Shown: positions 49,222 to 57,470 of the stretch, piece by piece
Layout: every line of letters starts with the position of its first letter
Numbering within the stretch: the first letter of the stretch is position 1
Assembly: GCA_028289585.1 (NCBI GenBank)
Contig: JANQPI010000026.1
Span: 248,001-312,000 of the forward strand
DNA length: 64,000 nucleotides
Source of the DNA: Candidatus Zixiibacteriota bacterium
Lineage (GTDB): Bacteria > Zixibacteria > MSB-5A5 > GN15 > FEB-12
Direction of reading: 5' to 3'
The notes under the pieces: model-generated
The model's database searches: none
What the model was told of the DNA's origin: nothing
What the model saw: the letters and a program-made list of their open reading frames with translations, nothing else
Program-made: the position numbers and the translations under genes

Positions 49222-50226
49222 CTATTTCAGGAGAACCATCTTGCGCACCTGAGAGCCGAGTTCGCTCGACAGGCGGTAGAAATAGACGCCGCTGGGGCGA
49301 TTGCGCGCATTCCACTCAATCTCGTGTTCGCCCGCGGGGCGAAGCCCAAGATCGAAGCGTTCGACTGACTGACCGAGAACGTTGTAGATCTCAATCGTGA
49401 CATCGGCTCGTTCATCCAGCGAGAAGGCGATTGTCGTGGTCGGGTTGAACGGATTCGGATAGTTCTGGTAGAGCGCAAACGCGGTCGGTAAGCCGGTGAA
49501 CGGATCATCGACGTCGGTCACGGTAAAAAACAGCTGCACATCGCCAGTGATCGTAACCGTCGTGTCGAACCGTGACTGTACCTGGTAGGAGATCGTGATC
49601 ACCGTATCGCCACCACCCAGGAAGGTCGGCGTCTCGATGTCGAAGTAGACCGTCGCGGTGACGCCGGAATCGACCGGGAAGTCATCGGTCGGCAGCTGAA
49701 TGAAATTCGGGTTATCGGCATCGGCGGTCACAATCAATTTGTCGTTGATGTTTCCGTCGTTCCGCAACTCGATTTCAAAGCGCACGGTGTCGTCGAATGT
49801 CCCGGCCTTGGCAACGGGAAGCACCAGAGCGGTGAGTGCAGCGGTACCGCTGGCCGACAGTTGCACCGACCGAAACTCGCGATCGACCCACGTCGTCGTG
49901 CCAGTGGTCGTTGCGACACGGCCGTTGATGGTAAAGGTGATGGTATCACCGTCTTCGGCCCCTTCGTCAACATCTGTCGTGAAGTCATCATCTCCGTACA
50001 CCGGCATGAAGCCGTAGGCACCGGCCGTTGTCACGACGAATCGCCCACACAACACCCCATCCGGATCGAACGCCTCAATGACGGATCCCACCGGTAGCGG
50101 CTCACCGTTGAAGGTCGACGCGGGGTCGGAGAAGGTACAGGCAAACGGTGTCGGGATGACATCGTCGGCCGATCCAGTAACAGCGACCGCAGTCGCCAGA
50201 ATGAGGATGGAGAGCAATCGTTTCAC
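49222..50226 (-). CDS. Exported surface protein with GFMPVY module and FlgD-like/T9SS-type C-terminus
   Basis: A 334-residue exported protein. Signal peptide MKRLLSILILATAVAVTGSA. Residues about 25-115 form a module with FNGEPLPVGSVIEAFDPDGVLCGRFVVTTAGAYGFMPVYGDDD and DGDTITFTINGRVATT, also found twice in the neighbouring giant protein. The middle is an Ig-like or CARDB-like domain (DNPNFIQLPTDDFPVDSGVTATVYFDIE). The C-terminus has FALYQNYPNPFNPTTTIAFSL, IEIYNVLGQSVERF, SGVYFYRL and RKMVLLK, a T9SS type A-like sorting module. GTG at 50226 has GAGGTGG seven nt upstream. Confidence 0.8.
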   Translation of the reverse strand: MKRLLSILILATAVAVTGSADDVIPTPFACTFSDPASTFNGEPLPVGSVIEAFDPDGVLCGRFVVTTAGAYGFMPVYGDDDFTTDVDEGAEDGDTITFTINGRVATTTGTTTWVDREFRSVQLSASGTAALTALVLPVAKAGTFDDTVRFEIELRNDGNINDKLIVTADADNPNFIQLPTDDFPVDSGVTATVYFDIETPTFLGGGDTVITISYQVQSRFDTTVTITGDVQLFFTVTDVDDPFTGLPTAFALYQNYPNPFNPTTTIAFSLDERADVTIEIYNVLGQSVERFDLGLRPAGEHEIEWNARNRPSGVYFYRLSSELGSQVRKMVLLK

Positions 50227-50247
50227 AGTACTACCACCTCAGGTAGA

Positions 50248-50282
50248 GAAAAACTCCGGCCGGGTTACTGCCCGGCCGGAGT
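50248..50282 (-). terminator. Strong intrinsic terminator of the giant surface protein gene
   Basis: On the minus strand ACTCCGGCCGGG (50271-50282) pairs with CCCGGCCGGAGT (50253-50264), 12 perfect bp with a 6-nt loop, followed by TTTTTC. It lies between the two surface-protein genes, so they have separate 3' ends. Confidence 0.88.
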
Positions 50283-50301
50283 TGGTATTCCAGGATACTG
50301 C

Positions 50302-53300
50302 TTACTTCAGCAGCATCATCTTCCGGGCTTCAGTCCAGCCGTTGGCGGCGGTAAGGCGGTAGAAGTACACGCCCGAGGCCACCGAATTGCCGGCCAGATC
50401 ACGTCCATCCCAGACGACTTCCTGCTGACCAGCCTGAGCAAGACCATCATACGGTACTGCAACCAGCTTGCCGAGGACATTATAGACTTCCAGGCGGACC
50501 TGCGAAGCGGTCGGGACCGAGAAGCTGATCGTCGTCGTCGGGTTGAACGGGTTCGGGTAGTTCTGCTCGAGGGCGAACGTCAGCGGGAGATCCTCGCCAC
50601 CGGTGCCGGTCGAGAGATTGGCTACCTCAATCCGAATGCCGTTTTCTGACCAGTCGAAGCGCTCTTCGGTTTCGACGCCGTCGACCGAGAGATAGAACTG
50701 ATCGCCAGCGCTGAGACCACGCTCATTGGCATCAGTCGCGCCGTAGACCGGCATGAAGCCGAACGTACCCTCGTCACGAAGCGTGAAGCTTCCCGCCACG
50801 GTACCGTCTTCGGCATGAGCCTTAATCGTGGCGCCCGCGGAAACGGTGGCACCATCGAGTTTCAGATTAGATGCATACACGTTCACCCAGGATGTTGTCG
50901 GCGTTACGCCGGCAACGGCCGTGGAGATGTTCGGACGGGACGAACGCGAATTCGGGTTGATCGCGATCGAGGCTGGGACGCCGTTGCCGCCATCAAGCGG
51001 ATAGACGAGTTCGTCGTTGTCGCTCACCTTCAGCCAGTAGCCGTTGCAACGGGAGAGTTCGGTCAGCGTGTTGAAGACCTCTGAACCCGGCGCGTAGATT
51101 TCGAGACCATCGATCGGATCGAAACCGTAGGCGTACAGGAGCGTCTCGTCGAGCGACGCCAGAGCGTCAACCGGAGCGAGCGGTCCATCCGGGAGATACG
51201 AGACGAGGTTCCAACCGGTCGTTACCGGGATCGGGGTATTCGCCGGAATCGGCATACCTGCGATCTCAAGCGTGACCTGGCAACCCTCTTTAACGCGGAT
51301 CCAGTAGCCCGAGAAGCCATCGACATTCCAGAGCGTCGAGAACTGCGGGAGATCCGGATCAAACGTCAGACCACCCTGCTCAAAGCCGAGGACGACGTCG
51401 ATGCAATCAAGGTAGTCAGCGAGAACCGCTTCAATGTCAGTGGTCGCGGTCATGACCGGCCAGGAGACGAGGTTCCAACCCTCAAGAAGCGGGCAGATCT
51501 CGACGACATTGGCGCCAGCCTCAAGGCAGACCTCGACTTGATCGTACTCGGCCGGATAGATGATGTCACCAGTGGTCATGGCGTTAACGCCGTTGACCTG
51601 GAAGGTGATCGACTCACCGGTGCGAGCACCGTTGTCCTGGAAGTTGTCGTTGGCGCGGTAGACCGGCATGAAGCCGTACTGTCCCGCCTCGGTCACTTCG
51701 AACTGACCAACCAGGAGATTGCCCGGGGTGCGCGCTTCAACAATCGAACCGACCGGCAGCGGCTCGCCGCGGAACGTGTTCTGATCGCAGAAGTAGTCGA
51801 CCCACTCGGACGTCGGGACGAGATCCTCAAGCGGACGCAGGACCAACTTCACACCCTTCTCACCGAAGTTCAGGTCTTCGAGCAGGGCCGGGTAGTAGCC
51901 TTCCGCGAACGCATAGAGCGCGAACGGTACCGCGGTGAAGTCGGCGAAGGCGAAGCTACCGGTCGAACTGGAGAGCTTCTCCTCAATCGGCGAACCGACC
52001 GGGAAGTCAGCCCACAGCTGGACGGTGGCACCTTCGATCGCGTTGTCTTCCGGATCAACGACGTAGCCACAGACGAAGTTGGCTGTCGTATCGACGACGA
52101 TACCGCCGTCGATCGTGACCGGCATCGACGAGTCGGTCATCATATTGACGACCTGGGCGTTGACAGCGGTGATCGGATAGAACCCACCCGGAGCCTCACA
52201 GCGAATCGAGAAGGTCACGTTGGCGAGCACGCCCGCGTCGGATCCGATCATGCCGTTGCCGGCGATCGAGAAGAAGTCGCCCGAGTCATCGTGGAAGAAC
52301 GTCGGGTTGTTACCCTCAAGCAGGGTACCTTCAAATGAGATCGTTTCAAAGACAACGTTGCTGTTGGCGTAGTTGAACGCCGCGCTCAGGTCGATGATGT
52401 CCGAGCCGCTGTTCTTCGAGATCGGCACGGTCACCATCATGCCCGGAACCGCCGGAACGGTTGCGACCGTGAGCGTATCGATTGACGGCGGAACAACTTC
52501 CTGAACAACAACGGTCAGGCAGAACTGAATACTGTCAGTGCAGCTGTATACGAACTCCGGATCGGTAACGATGTCAGCGCAGAACGTATAGGTGCCAGCG
52601 GTATCGAAACGCTGGTTAAGCCCAACAATCAGTGAATCAGGGGTCGAGCCGACGTTAGGTTCGACATTGAGAACCATCCCGCTGGCAATATAGAAGAGTT
52701 CGGTCTGCGGATCCGAAGATGTGAGAGACAGCGTACGCGTGTACTCGATGCTGTCACCCTCGTTGATCGTAATCGTGTCGGCAGTAAAGTCGAGGACGAA
52801 CTCCGGACACTCAAGCACGACCAGCGTGACCGGAACGGCCAACGGCGAGTTAGCAGCGGCGTCGGCGTAGACTACGACGGTATCGATATACGCACCGGCG
52901 GATAAGCCGTCAGAATCAACTTCGACCGTGACGGTCGCCGGTGTCGTGCTGCCGTCGGCAGAGACACTGGTGACCCAACTGCTGCCATTAAGAACGAAGA
53001 GACTGTCGATCGTCAGCTCATCCGTAGTCGTCGACGAAACAACGAAGTCGTCGCTCTGTGTCGGTGTGGACACGCCTTCAAACGCTTCAAACGACAGCGA
53101 TGTCGGATCGGCCGAGAGATTGGCAACCTCCACGAACGGCGGCAGCACGATGCCTTGGCCACCACCCGGGAGGAAGAGCACGAGAGCGAAGTTACGGTCA
53201 ACCGTGCGGTGGACCGGATTAGTCGGAATCGGGTTCGAATCCGGATTCAGGAATCCAGACGCCAAGATAATACCAGCGCCACCCCCCAACGTTGACAGGG

Positions 53301-56300
53301 CGGCTTCGAACGAGGCAACGATAGTGGAGCTGTCGTTCCAAAGAGTGACATCGAGCACATAATCAGCGGCCGGAACCGACTGGTACGGCACGATGTCACT
53401 AAAGGTGGCATCATTAACCAGTGTACCGACGCCGCGCGCGATGATATCGACAGTCGGAGCGTCGGTGACGCCATGACCGGCTGCGAATGTGAAGACAGAG
53501 TCGTTGATCGCCTGGCGTTCGGCGGGAGTCAGAACCAAGAGCGAGAAGTCGGTGCTGCGTCCGTCCGGATTCGGCAGGTACGCACTCGGCGTGACCAGAC
53601 CGTTCGCGATAAGCGCGTAGGCGGTATTGGCCATCAGATTAAACGTATCGGTATAGACGACCGAACCGGGGTAGTCACCACCGGCCGGCGTGATCTCGAC
53701 GATCAAATCGGTGTTAGCCGGAACGGAATCGTCGAACGCCGTCGCGGTGCGGAAATCAACACCGGTTTGGTACGGGGCGCCATTGACCCAGATGTCAACC
53801 GACGTCGCGGCCTCATCGGCCGAGTTATGAATGATCTGCAGTGAAGCGAATTCGACAACCTCTTCTGCCGGCAGAACGATACCCGGGCCACCGGCCGGGG
53901 TGTGCAGAACGAGCGCGAACTCATTACCAACCTGGCGAGCTGCCGGGTTCGACGGAATCGGGTTCGAGTCCGAACTGAGGAAGCCCGAGGCGAGGATGAC
54001 ACCAGCCGCACCACCAAGGGCGGACAGGTCAGCCTCGAACGAGGCAACGACGGCGTTGTTGTCGCTGCCCAGCGTGACATCGAGCGTGTACGCCTGTGCG
54101 CCCACGGACTGATACGGAGTGACATCGCCAAAGGCTGCGTTATCAACCAGTGTCGCGACGTCACGTGCAACGACATCCACGGTCGGAGCGTCGGTGACAC
54201 CATGACCGGCGGCAAATGTAACTGAATCAAGAGCCGTAGCGGTTGTCACCGCCGGCGTCACGACCAGCAGCGAAAACGCGGTCGAGCGACCATCGGGGTT
54301 CGGGAGGTAGTTACCGGGCGTGATGAGACCGTTCGCGATAACGACGTACGACTCATTGGCCGCCAGGTTAAACGTATCGGTGTAGACAACCGACGCGGGG
54401 TAGTCACCACCGGCCGGAGTAATCTCGACAATCAGATCGGTGTTAGCCGGGACAGAATCGTTGAACGCGGTCGCAGACCGGAAGTCGAGTCCGGTCTCAA
54501 ACGGCGAACCGTTGACCCAGATATCAACCGACGCAGCGGCCTCATCGGCCGAGTTGTGGATGATCTGCAAAGAGGCAAACTCAGGCGTTGCGACCGGCGT
54601 GACTTCGAGTGTCACGACAATCCACTGATCACCATTGAAGTCGACAGAAGGCGTCAGGATACGGATTGAATCGGTATACGTGCCGGCATCGAGGCCCGCG
54701 ATGTCGACCGAGACGGTGACGTCAAACGGCGTGTTGTTGCCGGGTGGCGAGACCGAAAGCCACGGTGCTGATTCGAGCACCTGCACCGGGACAGAGCCGC
54801 CATTCTTTTCGGAAACGCTCAGCGTCTGATCGGCCGGATTCGCTCCGCCCTCCTCAGCGGTGAACGCCAGGCTCTGCGGCGCGACGACCAGCTCGGTCGG
54901 AAGCGCGGCCGCCGGAAGAACGGCGCTTGAGCCATCGGACAGATGCAAAACGAGAGCAAAGCCTTCGCCGCGAGCGATCGGGTTGCCCGGACCATCAAGG
55001 AAGCCGGACGCAACGACGATCCCGGCGCCACCACCCAGACCACTCAGGTCGGCGGTAAACGACGCAACGACGTTGGTCGGGTCATCGGCGGTGGAAACAT
55101 CGAGCGTGTACGACTGTGCATTGACCGACAGATAGTCGGAGATGTCGCCGTAGCCCACCGAATCAAGCAGGGTGGCGACACCACGCGCGGTGATATCGAC
55201 GAACGGGGCATCGGTGGCACCATGGACACCGATGAAATCAACATTACTGGCGCCGTTTTCACCCGCTTCGCGCGTACCCGTCGCCCACAGCATGAAGCTG
55301 ATATCGCGGCCATCCGGGTTGGCGATGAAATTCGACGGATCAAGGACACCGTTTGCGATGACCGCGTAGGTGCCGGCCGGCAGGTTGAACGTATCCGTGG
55401 CAACGACGTCGCCCGGGTAGGCGCCGCCAGCCGGAGTGATCTCTACGATCAGATCGGTATTCGTTGGGACCGAGCGGTACTCGGTGGCCGTCCGGAAGTC
55501 GAACGACGTTTCAAACGGAGAACCGTTGACCCAGATATCAACGGACGCGGCGGCCGGATCGGCCGCGTTGTGGATGATCTGGAGGCGTGCTGCCTCATCA
55601 AGGGTCAGCGTGACTTCAACATTCTGCGGCGAACCGTCAGCTCCCGCGGAGGTAACGACGACGGTATCGACATAGGTGCCGGCGGCAAGCCCATCGGTGT
55701 TGAAGGTCAGGCCAACTGTCTGCGGAGTCGTCCCGTTGGCAATGTCGGGCGCCAGCCACGCAGCAGAGTTACTGACGGTAAACGCAATAGCGCCGCCGCC
55801 AGCCTCAGTGACATCGAAGGATGTCGGATCAACTGCGCCGCCAACCAGCCCGGAGGCCGCGATTGCGTTGGTCGAAACGGCCAGCGTGGCACTCGGGGCA
55901 TTCGGGTCGGTAACGACATAGCCACCCTCACCCGGTTCCCAGACCGGATTGTATCCGGCGTTGGTCAGCGTGACAAATTCGAACGCCGACCCACCCACAG
56001 TAACGGTGTCAATGGTTACCTGGTCGTTGACTGTCCATCCAGGAGCGGAGAAGTAATAGGTCGCAAACGGATAGCGGTTGTCGGGGTCGGGCTGGATGCC
56101 GTTACTCGACAGTCGGAAACCAGCCATCTGGAACTGCTGCTTCGAGTTGGTCGAGTCCAGTCGATTGTTGACATAAACGAATCGCTGGAAGTCGAGGTCA
56201 GCTTCCACCTCATCTGACGTAACAGCGGAATCCATCTGCAGCAGCGGATTGTCCCAGCTGAAGGCGAGACCTACCGATCCAACAGGATTGGAGTCGATCT

Positions 56301-56466
56301 TGCCAAACAGCTGAACGACCATCGTCGGAGTAGCATCACCGGCATCGGGCGGTGTAATCACCATCGCCACGGTATCCGGCAATCCTTCGTCCTGGGCCAG
56401 TACATTTGCTGGGGCGAGCATAAGCACTCCCAGGAAGAGACTGGCGAGGAGCATTCGAGCTTTCAT
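50302..56466 (-). CDS. Giant multidomain surface protein (BACON-like, DUF4397, cohesin-like, GFMPVY and sorting modules)
   Basis: A 2054-residue exported protein. Signal peptide MKARMLLASLFLGVLMLAPANVLAQ. In order: cohesin-like N-terminal domain (about 30-190); BACON-like domain (about 195-290); DUF4397 (about 293-520: LQIIHNAADPAAASVDIWVNGSPFETS, LIVEITPAGG, YPGDVVATDTFNL); BACON-like (about 530-630); two more DUF4397 units (about 640-1120); BACON-like; beta-rich domain; cohesin-like (about 1340-1480); carboxypeptidase-regulatory-like (VCGYVVDPEDNAIEGATVQLW); a GFMPVY module; a long beta domain with WNLVSWPVM and WNLVSYLPD; a second GFMPVY module (about 1860-1955) and a FlgD-like/T9SS-type end (ALEQNYPNPFNPTTTISFSV, VYNVLGKLVAVPY, SGVYFYRL, RKMMLLK). 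No enzyme motif is visible. GGTAGG precedes the start. It probably forms a long surface fibre. Confidence 0.82.
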   Translation of the reverse strand: MKARMLLASLFLGVLMLAPANVLAQDEGLPDTVAMVITPPDAGDATPTMVVQLFGKIDSNPVGSVGLAFSWDNPLLQMDSAVTSDEVEADLDFQRFVYVNNRLDSTNSKQQFQMAGFRLSSNGIQPDPDNRYPFATYYFSAPGWTVNDQVTIDTVTVGGSAFEFVTLTNAGYNPVWEPGEGGYVVTDPNAPSATLAVSTNAIAASGLVGGAVDPTSFDVTEAGGGAIAFTVSNSAAWLAPDIANGTTPQTVGLTFNTDGLAAGTYVDTVVVTSAGADGSPQNVEVTLTLDEAARLQIIHNAADPAAASVDIWVNGSPFETSFDFRTATEYRSVPTNTDLIVEITPAGGAYPGDVVATDTFNLPAGTYAVIANGVLDPSNFIANPDGRDISFMLWATGTREAGENGASNVDFIGVHGATDAPFVDITARGVATLLDSVGYGDISDYLSVNAQSYTLDVSTADDPTNVVASFTADLSGLGGGAGIVVASGFLDGPGNPIARGEGFALVLHLSDGSSAVLPAAALPTELVVAPQSLAFTAEEGGANPADQTLSVSEKNGGSVPVQVLESAPWLSVSPPGNNTPFDVTVSVDIAGLDAGTYTDSIRILTPSVDFNGDQWIVVTLEVTPVATPEFASLQIIHNSADEAAASVDIWVNGSPFETGLDFRSATAFNDSVPANTDLIVEITPAGGDYPASVVYTDTFNLAANESYVVIANGLITPGNYLPNPDGRSTAFSLLVVTPAVTTATALDSVTFAAGHGVTDAPTVDVVARDVATLVDNAAFGDVTPYQSVGAQAYTLDVTLGSDNNAVVASFEADLSALGGAAGVILASGFLSSDSNPIPSNPAARQVGNEFALVLHTPAGGPGIVLPAEEVVEFASLQIIHNSADEAATSVDIWVNGAPYQTGVDFRTATAFDDSVPANTDLIVEITPAGGDYPGSVVYTDTFNLMANTAYALIANGLVTPSAYLPNPDGRSTDFSLLVLTPAERQAINDSVFTFAAGHGVTDAPTVDIIARGVGTLVNDATFSDIVPYQSVPAADYVLDVTLWNDSSTIVASFEAALSTLGGGAGIILASGFLNPDSNPIPTNPVHRTVDRNFALVLFLPGGGQGIVLPPFVEVANLSADPTSLSFEAFEGVSTPTQSDDFVVSSTTTDELTIDSLFVLNGSSWVTSVSADGSTTPATVTVEVDSDGLSAGAYIDTVVVYADAAANSPLAVPVTLVVLECPEFVLDFTADTITINEGDSIEYTRTLSLTSSDPQTELFYIASGMVLNVEPNVGSTPDSLIVGLNQRFDTAGTYTFCADIVTDPEFVYSCTDSIQFCLTVVVQEVVPPSIDTLTVATVPAVPGMMVTVPISKNSGSDIIDLSAAFNYANSNVVFETISFEGTLLEGNNPTFFHDDSGDFFSIAGNGMIGSDAGVLANVTFSIRCEAPGGFYPITAVNAQVVNMMTDSSMPVTIDGGIVVDTTANFVCGYVVDPEDNAIEGATVQLWADFPVGSPIEEKLSSSTGSFAFADFTAVPFALYAFAEGYYPALLEDLNFGEKGVKLVLRPLEDLVPTSEWVDYFCDQNTFRGEPLPVGSIVEARTPGNLLVGQFEVTEAGQYGFMPVYRANDNFQDNGARTGESITFQVNGVNAMTTGDIIYPAEYDQVEVCLEAGANVVEICPLLEGWNLVSWPVMTATTDIEAVLADYLDCIDVVLGFEQGGLTFDPDLPQFSTLWNVDGFSGYWIRVKEGCQVTLEIAGMPIPANTPIPVTTGWNLVSYLPDGPLAPVDALASLDETLLYAYGFDPIDGLEIYAPGSEVFNTLTELSRCNGYWLKVSDNDELVYPLDGGNGVPASIAINPNSRSSRPNISTAVAGVTPTTSWVNVYASNLKLDGATVSAGATIKAHAEDGTVAGSFTLRDEGTFGFMPVYGATDANERGLSAGDQFYLSVDGVETEERFDWSENGIRIEVANLSTGTGGEDLPLTFALEQNYPNPFNPTTTISFSVPTASQVRLEVYNVLGKLVAVPYDGLAQAGQQEVVWDGRDLAGNSVASGVYFYRLTAANGWTEARKMMLLK
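53697..55575 (-). repeat. Three near-identical DUF4397 DNA segments inside the giant gene
   Basis: About 53697-53835, 54424-54562 and 55440-55575 repeat the same encoded stretch with long shared DNA runs, for example ACCGTTGACCCAGATATCAA in two of them and CATTGACCCAGATGTCAACC in the third. Each encodes the IIHNxADxAAxSVDIWVNG part of a DUF4397 unit. The repeats are close enough to permit recombination. Confidence 0.75.
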
Positions 56467-56827
56467 TACCTACCTTACCTCCACGGTTTGATAGCAGTTA
56501 GTGTTAGGGAACGTACTGCCAAGAAATAGCCATAGGCAGACCAAGGTTCCCCGACATTCATTGTCGCATTGCTTTTTTTGTGAGGAATTAACGGTCGTTG
56601 CGGCGTACTCGGATAGGAGCGTGATGCTATCCTAAGCAGAACAATCCGAGATCAGCAATCCCTGCGTTCCGCACGAGCGGTACCGCGTCTTCCTGCTCTA
56701 TCTATTCAGCAGGCCGATGGCCTACCTGCCTTTGCTAGGTCCGAAATGTTAGATACGTATTATGAGCGACCTGCAAAAACCCTCCGCAGGTTTGACCGCG
56801 AGGAATATACCCGGAACCGACTATCTG
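56467..56827. other. 361-nt intergenic region between divergent/convergent units, no gene
   Basis: It holds the upstream region of the giant surface-protein gene; a strong Shine-Dalgarno (GGTAAGGTAGG) is directly before its ATG on the minus strand. A T-rich run near 56573-56580 and possible boxes TTGGCA...TAACTG are seen, but I cannot fix a promoter. No ORF is supported. Confidence 0.5.
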
Positions 56828-57220
56828 TCAAGGTGCTTCCCCCCGTTTCTCCCGGTGCCAACGGTGGTTGTGCACCGATGCAACAGCGGTCAGCCCGAGT
56901 ACCCCACCGACCAGATCCGCGATCCAGTCGGCCGGATCGGAGGACCGTCCGGGGATGAGCATCTGATACCATTCGTCAGCGGCTGCGAACACCGCGATGG
57001 CGACCCCGAGGACAATCCCATGAAGCCACGTAAGTCGCTGGGATGCCGGATGTTGCCAGCCTGCGAAGGCTCCGAGAACACCGTAGATCAGGAAGTGGGC
57101 GAGTTTGTCGGCATGGGGGAAAAGGGGAGGCCCCGGATGGACCTGGGGTATCGACGACAGTCCCAGAATCACCAGGCACCATATAATGAGACCGAACTGA
57201 CGGTAGCGACGGATAATCAT
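56828..57220 (-). CDS. VanZ-like family membrane protein
   Basis: A protein of about 130 residues, four hydrophobic helices. The pattern FGLIIWCLVILGLSSIPQVHPGPPLFPHADKLAHFLIYGVLGAFAGW, then VLGVAIAVFAAADEWYQMLIPGRSSDPADWIADLVGGVLGL with the conserved H-x-x-x-Y and D-E-x-x-Q...R-x-x-D-x-x-D pattern, is that of the VanZ-like family. Its best known member contributes low-level teicoplanin resistance; most members have no known function. The start is uncertain between ATG at 57220 and GTG at 57226, both without Shine-Dalgarno. Confidence 0.8.
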   Translation of the reverse strand: MIIRRYRQFGLIIWCLVILGLSSIPQVHPGPPLFPHADKLAHFLIYGVLGAFAGWQHPASQRLTWLHGIVLGVAIAVFAAADEWYQMLIPGRSSDPADWIADLVGGVLGLTAVASVHNHRWHREKRGEAP

Positions 57221-57470
57221 GGTCACTGGGGAATCAGAAAAAGATGTTGCCGGAGAGCTATCGGGGTCGCTATACTCTTTCGCGTAACTATATAAGTAGC
57301 CATCCGGCAACCATCTAGCGTATTTGTAGTGCTTTTATGGCGGTTGTGACCGCCACCGTTGTTGGACCGGCTACCCCACATGTATTGTCTGCCGTGTTCA
57401 CGGTGTTGTCGCTTCCGCGCCCTATTCTCGATCGATTCGTAGACCGGCAGAGCAGAGGTAAGGTGGTCAT

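Noticed and set aside
54943-56217. 424-codon plus-strand frame opposite the giant surface gene
   Set aside because: Composition is charged and repetitive without motifs; the minus-strand frame has clear domains through the same bases.
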